Positions 24,471-36,890 of a stretch of 64,000 nucleotides of DNA are shown here, in pieces. Under the pieces are notes generated by a model that was given only the letters and a program-made list of their open reading frames with translations, made no database searches and was not told the origin of the DNA. Both the position numbers and the translations under genes were made by a program. Origin of the DNA: Atriophallophorus winterbourni (lineage: Eukaryota > Platyhelminthes > Trematoda > Plagiorchiida > Microphallidae). Position 1 is the first letter of the stretch. Every line of letters starts with the position of its first letter. The stretch covers positions 1 through 64,000 of the forward strand of contig JACCGJ010002764.1 in assembly GCA_013407085.1 (NCBI GenBank), written 5' to 3'.

Positions 24471-24862
24471 ATCCCAATTCAAATTGAGAACGTATTGCTG
24501 ATGATAAAAAGTCTAACAATGATAAATAAACGCACAGGGAACCTTGTCAACATTACACAATTTTCACCAATTATTTTGAAAATCATGCAAAGGAAGAACG
24601 ATGGAATAACGTCCGCGAAATTGAATATCAGCGTACGTCGAGCACGGGGCTACTGAAACCACCGGAATATGTGCGCACAGTTGTTAAGATTAAAAGATTT
24701 AATGATTCGAGGATTTATGGTTAAATGAGTTTCTACTTTACAGCACCAAATGATTACGATATGAATAAATTATGAAAATCACATTAGTATAAGAGCAATA
24801 GAAAATATCAAATGTAAAGCTCACGAAAGATGTTCGTTTGCAAGTGCAAGTCCAATTTCGAT

Positions 24863-26444
24863 TTAAAAATCGCCAGGCAAGTAGAGTCCAACATATATTG
24901 GGGTAGGGAAATCCAAATAAATATAGCTCTTTCGGCGAACAAAATGGCGCCGAGAATCAATACGGGAACTTGAAACGTAGAGAGATAAGGTGTATCCGCG
25001 TGTCATTTTTCCATCACATGCATCAAGCGAGTGTTTTAGTGGATATCCTTCGGTAGACACAATTCTATAGGTAATAATAATATCGCATCTTATTCTCCTT
25101 TGGGTAAAGTCACCTAGACCCAGATGTTGCAGTGTTTCGGTATACGGGACATTGCAAAGACCCATCACTAACATTGTTGCTCTATGATAGATTTCATGAG
25201 AAAGAGCAATATCTTTTCGCAGCAAATGAGCCCAGACCTCTATCGCATACTCCTTCGTAGGGCAAAGGTAGACGTTCATTATCCTTGGTAACGTTACCAG
25301 AGAGAATCTTTCAAATATTCTTCGAAAGATACCTAAAAATCTGTTGGCCCGTCGATGTATATTCTGGCAGTGCACTGTGCTCTTCAGGTTACCGCTAATC
25401 CACACTCCAAGATCTTTTTCGAACGAGCTTCATGCTAGGTTTTCGGTTCCCAATCGATATGTGCGAGGAACGTTCTTGCCAAGATGGAGCATCTCACATT
25501 TATGTATGTTGAATAGCATGTCATTCATGGCCGTCCAATTCGACATGCTGTTCAAATCCTTTGTAGTTTTTCAGAACTAATCGGCGTCCAAATATCAATA
25601 TAATCCGCAAACAGGACTATTTTAGACGATATGAGGGGAGTAAATGATTTATGTACAACAAGAAGAGGAGAGGGCCTAACACAGATCCTCGTTGGACTCT
25701 ACTGGTGGTTTTGAACGTTCGGTTAAATTCAACTCTGGCGTCGCGATCTGACAGATAGTCGAAAAACCATGAAAGGAGTGGTTCACATATACCGGAACAT
25801 ATCAAATTTTGATAAAGCAGATGATGATTGACACTGTCAAAATGTCTATGTAACAAACGTAGATGCGAAACCTTCCACCCAGCTCACTCTTCCAGTCATC
25901 TAATGCTATGAGAATATTTGTGAGACAGGATCGGGGAGATCAAAATCCATTATGTGCTTGCAAAAACAAATTAAGCGATTCAAAGTGTGCAACCATTCTT
26001 TTTCTAGACTATACGTTCCATGTCCTTTGCAATAACAGGTATAGGTGTGACAGGACGGTAATTTGCAGCGTTAGATCGGCAACCGCCTTTGAAAATAGGT
26101 GTTATCACGCCAAACTTTCAATATTTCGGTTCAATTCCCTTAAGCAACGAAAAGCTAAACAGGCTGGAGAGCGGTTCACAAAGCTGACGGTAACAGAATC
26201 TGAGCAAATCCGCTGTGATGCCATCCGCCGCTGGGGATTTTCTTACATTTAGTTTCTGCAAATTACTTGCTACAATATCTTGATTTATCCAAATATCGCA
26301 CAAGATTTCGATTCCTGTTTCGATCGAATACTCTGAACGTTCCACTGAAACCTTTGTCACGAACACTATAGAATAGTAAATTGCCAGAGAATTTGTGATT
26401 TTCAACGCTGTTTCAGTGAGTTTATCACCATTCTGGATGGGCAA
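24863..26444 (-). pseudogene. Reverse transcriptase of the CR1-like LINE, copy B
   Basis: The frame 26118-26444 opens the RT with LNVRKSPAADGITADLL. Broken frames follow through the fingers and palm. The catalytic box near 25600-25611 reads FADY instead of FADD, a changed active-site residue. The frame 24863-25405 is well kept, with LGVWISGNLKSTVHCQNIHR, IFRRIFERFSLVTLPRIMN and IDSRRHFVRRKS, the CR1 C-terminal signature. The lost aspartate plus stops mean no activity. Confidence 0.8.
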
Positions 26445-26789
26445 AATACCTGGTTTAACGTTTGCTCTCGCGTTCCATTTTTGACAGGAGCAACAATAGG
26501 TGCGCTTCCTTGACCTATTGAATAGTCGCAGTTAATTTGTTGCGTAACATACGGAAATGTTGACAAAAGTAGAATTATTATTGACTTTTTGTTTCACCCA
26601 CGCTGCTCGCTTTAGTGCTATCCACTTTTTTGTTCTGCTGTGGAAAACAAAACGAAGTTTATGTGAACGACCTGCGAGTTCTCGTCAATTTTCATTTACA
26701 GAAAACCTTCAAGTTCCTTCAACTGCGAGTCAGGGCTTATGTTATCCGTCTGAAAATGCGAAATCCGCATGAGCAATTCACTTAGGGTC

Positions 26790-27392
26790 AATTTATCTAC
26801 CCGTAAAACCACCCCATTCGGTGCAAGCGATTGCTGAGTAGTGCAAACATAGTTGAACACAAGCACTGAATTGTCAGTAAGATATAGCGGGGCCTGGAAT
26901 TCGATCGCTTCTATAGATTGTTTTTTTCGATGTTAACACCAAATCCAAGACAGAACGGCGGTCAGAAACTCTACTCCGGGTGCATTCGTGAATATGGTTG
27001 AATAACGGGACTAAATCTAGTATTTCTCTAAATCGGTATACGAGCGTTTGTGGGGAGTGATCGTCCCTGAGATAAACGGCGGACAGATTAAAATCACTCA
27101 TAAGAAGTGTCGTTGCTTGCTGTGTGCCAGTCAAGCGCTGAAGCACTTAGATCAACCTCTCGTTGTACGAGTCCGTCGATGGAGGGGACCGGTAGACCAC
27201 ACAAATAAGGCAAACTTCACCAGACATCAGCGCTAAAAAACACCTAATTGTATCCTCAAGCGTGAATTCTGTGTTGTTTGTTGGATGGCACTGAAGTCGA
27301 TTATGATAATAAACGGCAACACTACCACCACTTCTCTCTCGATCGTTCCCTATCAAATTCATATTTGGAATTGTTATCTCTGTTTCAATCAA
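26790..27392 (-). pseudogene. Endonuclease of the CR1-like LINE, copy B
   Basis: The frame 27147-27392 carries RSGGSVAVYYHNRLQC and CLICVVYRSPPS, the central strands of an APE-type endonuclease. The next frame, 26874-27146, has TTLLMSDFN (usual GDFN box) and SVLDLVLT. A stop follows where the SDH box would be, although copy C still shows SDHSVLVFD there. The domain makes the target nick in LINE insertion. It is frameshifted near 27147. Confidence 0.75.
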
Positions 27393-27971
27393 TTAAGAAA
27401 AATAACATATTTCTGTAATGGCAATAATGTCAGGTGAGTATCGCGAACATATCTCGGTTAAGTCAGCTAATTTGTTCGGAAGCCTTTGTGCATTTGTATG
27501 AAAACATTTTATAAATGTTGTGGTGTTCAAATCATGAAAGGGTATCAAAAGGACGACTCAGTTATTGTCGGAATGCTCAAGTTTCATTGGAGCTATCGCT
27601 TGACATTCAGGTTGAACCTATTCACTAGGCGTTTGTGGGTCAGTACTATCTGTTTGCTCGCTTTCGGCTATTACCCTGGGCAAGCTCAACTTGACGTTTT
27701 ATGTTAGGTTTTTACTGTTAGCTTCCCATTCAGGTTTGATAGTATCGGTCATTTAGGTCGTGAATAAGGTTAGCTTTGAAGGGCTAATAACTTGTCCTTT
27801 ATAGTTGGGAGACCGCTGTATCCTAAATATATCCACAAGTATGGCATCTTTAATACCAAGGGTTTCGGCTAGATATTTCCACTGTTTGTGATCGTGCTCA
27901 GAGTTTTCTTGAGGTGGTACGTCAGCAGCATCTTCCGGAACACCTAGAATTACAACAATTTCCGGAATACT

Positions 27972-28690
27972 TTATTCTCGAGATTTCTGTGACGACGTTT
28001 GCTCCCACCATGGTAAGTCTGCATGGATACGATATGTAATCTCTGGATAACCTCTGAGAAGGTAATCATTTGAGAGTACGTTTTCCACGTCCTCCGCAGA
28101 TTGTAGTGTTATTCTTAAAAGGCGAGAATCATCCTTGTGAGGAGAATTCAGGTGGCGATTTAACTGAACTATTGCTGAAGGATTAACTTCGGGCAGTCTC
28201 ATCTGACTACAGAGTTTATACCACTCAGCAAAGTCATGTTTTTGTTTAGCTTCGAACAGCGTTTCTTGCGACTCAGTCACGTTTGTACATATAACGCTAA
28301 TATTTACACCCGCGGATTTTGTTTTATATTTTGAGTCAGTCATTTTAGTAGTGGTTTTTCTGAGTCCTTTCTGGTGTACGTTGAGTCAAGGAGTCACTGA
28401 TCCGAACGAGCGCTTTCTGTTTATCTGGGCAAATGTTGGTGTGTTCCAGTATGATAGATTTTGTACCGGCTCTTCGGCAGTAACCACGAAATCTGGCAAC
28501 AATGGTGCCTTTACGACCTTGTTTGTGAATTCATTCAGTTTTCGCATACTAGATTCCAGTCCGTTTAGACGTGTCTCAATTTTAGGAATTTTCGCCTCCG
28601 AGAATGACGTCGTTTATTTGGCCTTGCAAGCTTGGCAAATGTAGCAAACCCCGGGACAAACATCTCCATTAATAAGCCATACTAAATTCG
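27972..28690 (-). pseudogene. ORF1-like protein of the CR1-like LINE, copy B
   Basis: The minus strand first shows a cysteine-rich piece near 28620-28690 (CNKS, then DVCPGVCYICQACKAK), recalling the PHD-like finger in ORF1 of some CR1 elements. Next comes IETRLNGLESSMRKLNEF, a possible coiled coil, at 28530-28590. The 123-codon frame 27972-28343 contains SRLLRITLQSAEDVENVLSN, which may be an RNA-binding fold. A stop follows the finger. Copy C has the same order at 63596-63910. Function is inferred from position only. Confidence 0.55.
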
Positions 28691-28699
28691 AGGTTAGCG

Positions 28700-29590
28700 A
28701 TTTGTTGCATTTAGGATGAACTTTCAAAAAAACAATCGTAACACGTGACAGACTTCGCCTTAGGAATAAACGACTTTTGGCTAAACGTATACATGTTCGG
28801 TGCGCTTTGTATGCTTTTCGGGGTCAGTCAGTAAGGGTTGTTTGCAGTACTGTCCAGTGCTGTGTGCACAGGCAGTGTTTCTGTCGAGCGATCGATGGTG
28901 AATATTGTGAGCGCGACGAAAAGCGTTGTTCACAAATAAGAGCGAAATCAGTATTGATTCCGGTGATATGCTGCGGTTATTGATTGCACGATGTGGAATA
29001 GATAACCAGTTGACGGATAAGAATTAGATCTTCCCAATGACGTTAATCTCTTTGAGGACTTGACGAGTATTAACAGGCTTGCACGCGTAAATCCAATATG
29101 GAAAAATCACAATAAATCCTAATTTGCTAATTATATCGAATACAGCTACGAGAGTGGTATATCCGGAATGCTGACTTCGAGCGTAGTCCAACGAGGGTTA
29201 GGATATCCACGCACGCGCAAGTATGATAACAGTATATCCTGATAATCAGGAGCTCAAAATAATGCGACCGCACGGCACGTTGACACGTTGACACGTGTAT
29301 ATTCCAATCACATCAGACAGTCATTTCGATTGGAACAACACAAAAATCGTAACCAAAGGAAACGAGCGACACATGCCAGTATTTTACGACCCTCATGACT
29401 CCACAAAAATCGTCCACATCGAAAGAATTATAATTTCATCCACTGTATTACTTATAGCTTTCATCCAACGGTACATGTTAAGGCGATTGCTTTTTTCACA
29501 AATAAAGCATAATTCAGTATACTTGATTCTTGAACTCCAATTAGTCAGCGCCTCTAATCAGCTGCGGTCTATTGACAAAAATGAAAAGTG
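28700..29590. other. No recognised feature; possible 5' end of the CR1-like LINE
   Basis: No domain seen. The stretch may include the 5' untranslated region of the minus-strand LINE. A 144-codon plus-strand frame (29295-29729) has no known motif, and its end overlaps the dispersed GACAGACAGACAC repeat, so I do not call it a gene. Confidence 0.35.
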
Positions 29591-29594
29591 TACA

Positions 29595-29720
29595 GACAAG
29601 ACAGCTGATGAACACAGTCAACGATTGGGAGAGCTGGTCATCGGACAGACAGACACCTTTGTAGTCAGCTCTCCACCTTCATTTCGTGAAAGCGCGTTGA
29701 ACGTGGCGTTTCGCATCATC
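29595..29720. repeat. Short dispersed repeat, third copy
   Basis: It shares ACAAGACAGCT, GAGAGCTGGTCATCGGACAG and the adjacent words with 24390-24470 and 55830-55900. Alone here, without the neighbouring composite repeat, so it may mark a separately inserted LINE tail. Confidence 0.5.
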
Positions 29721-29724
29721 TGTG

Positions 29725-32700
29725 AATGAGTGTGACTTTTGTTGCCAGTATTGAATAAGCTTTCGTTTAATTGGCTCTATTAAATCTGTTCTACACAACT
29801 GATAACCTTTCGTGCGATTCTGCGTCACCTCGATGATTTTTGGATCGTTGAACGATCAATTTCTCTATTGAGCTCATAGAGATCAGTTGGATTATATGTG
29901 CGTGCAACGGTTGGTTAACAATCAATATATTCAAGTGTCAGAGCTCTGGAACAGTGCTAAACCCAGAGTAGAGGTTGATAAGGCCCGACTATTTTGTAAT
30001 GTGCTCAGATTTTTTCATAAATAGGTTATCAAATATGACTTCACAGTAAGCCATATTCAGGTTTCTTTGAACCAATGGCAACACACGTACGACTTTATGG
30101 CAGTTATATCGGGTAAACTTTTTTTAATCGTTCAGGAAATGCATATCAGTGTATAGGAACTTTCACTTACAAACTGGTTTGGAATACATTTGAAACGATA
30201 TAGAGCTCGTAGAAATATTATGTGACTGAAAGGCACATTCATTGCAGATATCAGGCTTGAAATTGTTCAATATGCGTCAACGTTAGTTGACGATATATGT
30301 GATCATCATTAACAGTATCGTAATTATGCAAGGTTTAACTACTCTGTTGACAAATTTATGCAGCTTTCGTTTCTGTGTCCATGGGTAACTAAAATCTCAT
30401 TGCACTCTGCAAAGCATTTATTCCTATGCCTTGCTTAGCTCAGTTAAGGGATTATACGTAAATCCGAAATTCATGTGATTCCTTAATGTCGTTCAATCTG
30501 GGCATATAGATACGCGCATCTATAGCACGTCTTAGTTTTATTCTACCAATTTGTCGTCAATTCCAAAATATGATTCAACATTAATTCATTTTAAACTAGC
30601 ATAACCTCAATAAAACGGAATTTATTATATAGTTATTCACCTTTCTCGATCAACGATGCACCTGTGAAATCAAATCGGTACACATATAAATCGTTTGAAG
30701 GTCAAGCTAAATATTTCAACGTCATTGATAATTGATGAAAGCAGAGCCTGAACGTATCAGGTGTTCATTTTTCGTAAATATATTTTGTGCGCATATTGTA
30801 AAACCCATAAATTATTCAACATAATGTGGTATCATATCGGAGACTGATAATTTTGTGAATTAGGATAAAATGTTTTTCGCGACAAATAGCTACTAATAAT
30901 TGACAAATGTTGAATACTCATTTTCTATGTGTTTTGAAATTTGCTCACATTCTATATTCTTATTCCGACACGCGAAATGACCTCTTTTGCAATTGGTTCG
31001 AAAATTTCCGAGACAGATTGTGTATTCATGTTACAAAGTAATTGGAGTGCACACTCCTCTAGCACCTTCAGAATAATATTTCGCTGCTGCCGTAAAACTA
31101 AATCGTCTCGAGCGCTTGTCCAAGAATATCTTTGTGATTCCCCTTTGAAATCATAGTTATTCATTAAAACGTTATCTAATATCCGATTTCACTGTCTTCA
31201 ATTGATGATGGCAAACGGTTTGAGGGATAGGGATTTGCGCAGCACAATATATTAGTATCAACTCTGCTTTAGACTAAGCAACCAATAGCAAGCCTAGGAA
31301 GTAACATGATACGTAGGTATTACCAGGGTCAGTCGCTGACTTGCCTAATATTAAAATCAATCTGATCAACGATAGCAAAATTAATGCCTGTTGATTGTGT
31401 TGGCCAGAACCGAAAGGCAATTCCATTTGCATATTCAAGAAGGATATGAATAAAGCATCAACAATTGCGTGCGTTATTATCACACACCGATGACCGATTT
31501 CTTTCTGTTTTCACACATCATGCGGGGTTCGCATAAACTGATGTAGTGTATTAATGTTCTAAGGATGGTCAATCTTATGCACACATTATAATACGACGAA
31601 TAAATCATTACAAAATGCGATGTGAAGATCGGTCGTCGTACGTTTAGCATATATATTTTTCCGACAGGTTTTAATCAGTTGAAATCAACATGCTACCGTT
31701 AGATTTGCCCTTCGCTGAAAAAGCTGTTCTTCAAGGAACGATTCTTTTTCATTCCTGCTATTCAGCACATCTGGCTGTGTTACACTAGCAGCCCTGAAAG
31801 TTTGTTTGAAAAAAGGAAGTCGACATCGTAGTTGGATGTGCCGTATCCTGAAACGAATCTATGAATTCATTTTTGGCTGAGTTAGATGTAGTTACAACGT
31901 GGTCAGAATACATATGCTTATATATAAATTCCGAAACCTGTGCTACACTAATACAGTTTTTGGAGAAGATGTTTACGTATGTGACTACGCATTCCTAACA
32001 ACCTCATTTAAAAATCACAAAGTTGTTCATGACTATCCATAATGGAAGCACTGTACTCGAGTTCCGCTATTATTTGATCTCATCAGAACACCGTTCAATC
32101 TTGGAATGATTGTTGATTTCGGATATAAGCTAAACCATAAACTCCCTTACGAACTGTCATTAAGGATAGGGAAGTACCTTGAAACTCCCTGTTAGTAATT
32201 ATTCGTTACTTTCATCGTTTTTCTATTTACTATCTGTTAATAAGGACCCCCGGATAAGTGGGAACGGACCTTTTCTAAATCATTACTATTGTTCGTTACG
32301 GTTACTTCTGCCATATCGCTTTTAGTGATAGCAAAATCGGTAACTTCCTTAAGGTAAAGAAGTGCTTGTCTTTTTTGCCAATTTTTATTTGGTTTGCCTT
32401 GCTCTTGGTTTTTACTGACACTGACGAATCAGTTTCGTATCGTATCATCATGCTCACTGGGAAGTCCATTTAAAGAGTCTCAGATACAAGGAATACGTTT
32501 AACAAACTTCACGCTCTAACTTAATCAGGAATTCATTCCTTTCTCCAAATATCTTTGCTTAGCATGCAAAAGCGTCGGATTAGACAAATTCATGACACTA
32601 GAATATTTAAGATTGGACATCAGGTGTTTTTTTATAATACAATTCTAATAACTTGTTGAGCTTACGGTTTTGCCGTTCTCTTATACGCTCTGATTTTGTG

Positions 32701-33220
32701 ACTAAAATCTCTGCGTGATTTTCGCAAATTCCTCAAAAATCCCCTTCACATCATTCTACATCCAGATCACCGGAATTCAATGTAATGGTTGCCCTGGTGT
32801 TTATATATGACAGACCTACAGAGACCTTCACACCAGAATCCGGGAACATCGGAAGCCTGTCAAAAGCGGCTCCCTGATGCAGGATAATATCTATCCCTCA
32901 TTCATGATTCAGCCTTGGCGAAGCACGTTTTAAATACATTCCACAATGTTTATATGGGAAATTTTGTAGTGTTAAGAGTGGTATTAAACCGTATGGCATA
33001 TGGCTACATACAGTGTCTTTCTAAATTGCTAGGGTCGACTGGCAGTCAATAAATTGAATGGGGTAAAAATCTCCACAATAAGCGCTCAGCACTGATATGA
33101 ACATAAATAGTCTTATTTACTCTATACTTAACATTTAAGTAGTTTTTTACTCTTAATTCAACAATCTTGTAGCCTTAAGTCGATTATTCATGTATTTTTA
33201 TGCAGCGGGCCACACATGTA
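29725..33220. other. No recognised feature
   Basis: About 3.5 kb of AT-rich sequence with only short open frames and no domain, RNA gene or strong repeat that I can see. Confidence 0.4.
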
Positions 33221-33224
33221 ACTG

Positions 33225-33480
33225 ATCTCAACCGTCTTCACTGGTGATATATTGATGTGCATACGTGCTAGGCAAATCAAACACGGATCCTGATTATTAC
33301 TACGTGACTTGTCACAACGTAGACGTAATACAGTCTGTTTAGCGGTAAAGTCAAATCGGAAATGGTGGGTTCAATGCTACTTAATCATGTTCCATGTCCT
33401 GTCTATCACCCAAAACCTGCTCTAACTGATTTCCCTCAAATTTCTTCTCATCACGAATACACGATCGCCCACAAACATAT
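33225..33480 (+). repeat. Dispersed repeat related to 41400-41640 and 42430-42700
   Basis: It shares TTTAGCGGTAA, GTCAAATCGG, CCCAAAACCTG and CACGATCG blocks, in the same order, with 42430-42700. The orientation is the same as that copy and opposite to 41400-41640. The family is unassigned. The 42.6 kb copy carries a hairpin-prone CGTCAGAGGAAG...GTCAGAAG segment like Penelope-type termini, which is missing here. Confidence 0.55.
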
Positions 33481-34135
33481 TGTATTTAGTTGCTGCAAAT
33501 TTCGATTTTCCCAAAATTCATTTTAATGTGAATTTACTAATATTTACAAATGCACCTTTGCATCACTTCTGGCTCACTGTAGAACATTTCCCGAGAAATT
33601 TTGCACTTCGAATTCATCTATTACTTCGCAGTAGTACGATCTTTTCAATAGTAAACATTGTACCGTTCTGAAATATCGTTTCGCGAAACATTTCGACAGA
33701 TTCTGGCAAAACATAAAATCAGATAATATTTAGCATTGTGTAATCAGCCGATATTTTCCAGGAATTGTCAGATAAATTTGGGTTAAATACCTTACTTTTT
33801 GTTCATGAATATTTATAACATTTTAATGAATTTCGTAAAAAAAACCAATGACCCATAATATTAGCCGGATTTATAGAAAACCTAATTGAAGTAGCAACTT
33901 ACTACTCTTCAATTCAGATTGAACTGTGAAAATACGACGGATTATTACGTATTAGATTGTGCACATGGGAAAATAATCTTCATAAATCTCTTTGGGCCCC
34001 ATCAAGAGACTCACATTTCTCGAATTTATCTTTGTCGAATTCTGAAAATATTGGAAAACATTGTATGGGTATAATAACATGAAAGATTTAATAATTTGTT
34101 TTCGTTAACATACTTCATTAGATGAAATAGAAGCA

Positions 34136-34226
<91 letters not shown>
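34136..34226. repeat. (ATT)n microsatellite
   Basis: An uninterrupted run of about 30 ATT/TTA units. Neighbouring bases show no coding signal. The perfect periodicity implies recent slippage or ongoing length change. Confidence 0.98.
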
Positions 34227-34229
<3 letters not shown>

Positions 34230-34231
<2 letters not shown>

Positions 34232-35255
34232 GAAACTTTTGACATTTTCAGAGTAAGTTCAATATGCAATTTGCGTATGTTTTATCAATCTGAATAAAGA
34301 CATTGAGATCATTGAACTTTGAAGCACATTCAACCTTTGGGTGACTATTATGCATATTGGATCTACGTCAGTCGATCGAATGAATTGGATTTACCACTGC
34401 TCACATCCTTTGCACTCAAACATCTTAAACGGTTTCTGGGTCTTTGCAGTTATCGATTGGAGACTGTAAGTTTGCATGCAATGAGAATCAAAGCATTAAA
34501 AAAGTAGTAAAAAAGTGAAACGTGAATGCCTGAAACGCATACAATTGACCAATTTGAAGTTATGATCTCTTATTTTTTTGTCTTGTACACCACAACCAGC
34601 TTTTTTCTGTATATTGTCGTCAGTAAGCGACAGTATTATTAGATTCAGCAATCGTTCGTGTTGAGCGGGTGAACCGGGACTAATTTATGAATATGTATAT
34701 GAATTACTTGGTTCGTTCAATGAACCCCATTAAACCGTGTCATTATTTTCAAAGTTATGGCCCAAATGAGTAACTTGGATGAACGAAAAGTGATAATTGT
34801 AATGTGTCCATTCTGGCTGATGCTTTTGCGGAAATTCTGAATATTTATATACGCAATTTCGTTTATTTGACGCCATATTTCATTTGGATCCATAATGTAT
34901 GTTGCATGTACAAAATATATTATCGCTGTTTTTGGAAAAACGTCAATCAAGAGGCTACTCATAATAACCCTACGGGATGGGAATATCTTGGTTTAACTGC
35001 TTACAATGGATGCGCTGTTTAAAGCATCATCTACAAACTATGAACTGAATATATACTATTTTCTGCTGCTGCACGACATCCATGCCATTAGCGTGCAACT
35101 AAACTCGTTCGACAGATATTATTCTTCCCAAATCAAGATAAATGGTTTATAGATTGTAATAGATTTTTCATTCCACTCATTCAATGTAGGCCGAATTTGA
35201 CCTCCATGAAATGTAACACATTCTTCCTGTTTAAAAATAGACGACACAGATCCAT
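34230..35255. other. No recognised feature
   Basis: AT-rich, with short overlapping open frames on both strands (34717-34962 and 34804-35022), neither of them recognisable. Confidence 0.4.
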
Positions 35256-35645
35256 AATCATGTAATTAAAATTTGCAATGAATCCGTTAAAGCAAGATTT
35301 TGGTAACGTTTCGCTTCTGAACACAGAAGCTTCGTCAGACCAATGGTGACGGTACGAACAATGTTCAGGTTTGAATGACATTTTCTTGACCAATCCTGAT
35401 TTTTTTCAGATAGACATTGGAAATCAAGACTATTGATCACACCCTTTAAATGCCGTGTTAATCCCTAAATTGTATATCTAGTGTTCAAACATGAATACTT
35501 CAGATACCTTGCTGTCTACTACGAACCAAAAGTTCGCAATCCAGCCAGCAACGTTGTACGAACAGCCGAAACGGAAGCAAAATGTCATAATCATTGCATT
35601 TACAACTTGAGATGCCAATAGAATGAAATCACACCAAGGGTCTAA

Positions 35646-36251
35646 GTGGTGAAATCTCCAGATAATGCTCGCAATTCTAGGAAGGCTGCCGAAAACCTAT
35701 CCAAAGTTTCCTTAAAACAAAAGATCAACACGACCAATGAAAGCCTGACAAACGCGCGATCCAAATCTTCTAGTTTGATGTCCGAAATGCAAAATCAGTT
35801 ATCTGCAAAAAATCTGTTTTCTGCAAAACTAGTGCGAAACACGCCGAGGACTTGGCCACACAATCTGAGTACATCGAATAAGGACAGATACGTAAGTTCA
35901 GCATGAATTAAGTAGAACCTTAGTCAAAGATTATGGTCCATGCTCTACCCAAAATCTGCTCATTTCCCTAGATTCTATGGACTTCCGAAGATACATAAGG
36001 AGACGTCCCATTGAGGAACATTTTAGACGGCATTGGATCCGCAACACACAAAATTGGCTAAGCTCCATGCCCAGCTTCTGAACCCACTGTTTGGTAACAG
36101 GAATTCGTTTATTGAGAACTCGTTTTATTTTGTTCGTCGTTTAGGTACCGCAATGGGCTCACTTATGTTCCCCATGCTGGCTAATATATACATGGAGCAC
36201 TTCGAAAAGACAGTCGTCAACTTACAAGTCATGAATACACCAAGAGATTAA
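35646..36251 (+). pseudogene. Penelope-type reverse transcriptase relic
   Basis: Two frames carry the recognisable parts. The 35646-35906 frame is lysine- and serine-rich and corresponds to the N-terminal region. After a stop and a frame change, the LPKIHKE box appears. The 36033-36251 frame joins the early RT region directly to the GTAMGS motif, so a block of the RT between these motifs is deleted. This removes core strands and guarantees inactivity. Confidence 0.7.
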
Positions 36252-36479
36252 TTGAGCGCCAATTAAACCGAGTTAAACACCCGCAACCAAAAACGGAAAA
36301 CGTTTGGCGAGTTACGGTATTTCTACCGTATGTTGAAAGCGCCTCCAAAGGAATAACTCGAATCTTGAATAACGCAGGCATGAGAGTAGCTTATTAGGGA
36401 GGTAGTACTCTCTATCTGTATCAATGACTCTCAAATATAAGACTCCTTTAGGTTGTGCGAAAAAACTGCATCTACAAAA

Positions 36480-36890
36480 TCAAATTCAAGGGATTTGCGG
36501 GTGTTTACATTGAGTGGACATCTAGAGAATTTTGCACCAGGGTAAATGAACATGGGAAACGAGTAGGAAATTAACCCCGCAAATACAGTGAATATCAATC
36601 ACTAATTCTGTATTCCGCCCTAGCTGAACACGGGCTGAGTTTACGCCTAGACAGTTAAAATAACAAAGGCTGGGGCGAAGTGAACAAGATGGATGAGGCA
36701 GATATCTCCAAATTCTGGCGTTTGGTTATGCAGCGGATAAGGATGACGTGCATAGCACCTAATGTTTACATTGATACGTAATCAGAGAGCCAGCGGACGC
36801 TGTTTGCAACTGCAAACTGAATAAACAATTATGGGATTTACACAGCATTTTGGAAGTGTGATAAATTGTCTTGATCTCCCTTGTCTACCT
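36480..36890 (+). pseudogene. GIY-YIG endonuclease relic of the Penelope-like element
   Basis: FAGVYIEWTSREF near 36496 and RVNEHGKRVG near 36540 fit the 'GVY...Y.G.T.R.L..R..EH' pattern of Penelope endonucleases, with the second tyrosine replaced. Further down, pieces such as KMDEADISKFWRL near 36690 may be the C-terminal tail. Only positions and spacing support the call. Confidence 0.5.

Larger units (their letters stand above)
18164..24760. repeat. Composite repeat copy B, main shared part
   Basis: This is the most complete copy of the composite segment. It aligns with copy A (1-5070 and 8165-8380) and with copy C from about 19430 onward (51915-56200). It carries a hammerhead-like motif near 18725, a minus-strand family relic at 20450-20540, a CR1-like RT relic at 21554-22130 and a plus-strand RT relic at 23520-24130. 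It then runs into a minus-strand CR1-like LINE. The intervening 18230-21500 stretch is AT-rich without coding signal. Confidence 0.8.
24780..28690 (-). mobile_element. CR1-like LINE, near full length, minus strand, copy B
   Basis: Reading from 28690 down, this has a cysteine-containing ORF1 start, the rest of ORF1, an APE-type endonuclease and a reverse transcriptase whose C-terminus ends near 24825. This is the typical two-ORF plan of CR1-superfamily LINEs. Copy C contains the same element (56270-58109 plus 61918-64000) split by an insertion. Many stops and frameshifts are present and one catalytic aspartate is lost, so it cannot move by itself. The 5' end beyond 28690 is not clear. Confidence 0.8.

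Noticed and set aside
29295..29729. A 144-codon plus-strand open frame as a host gene
   Set aside because: No known domain or signal peptide, and its 3' part lies in a dispersed repeat also found at 24390 and 55830.
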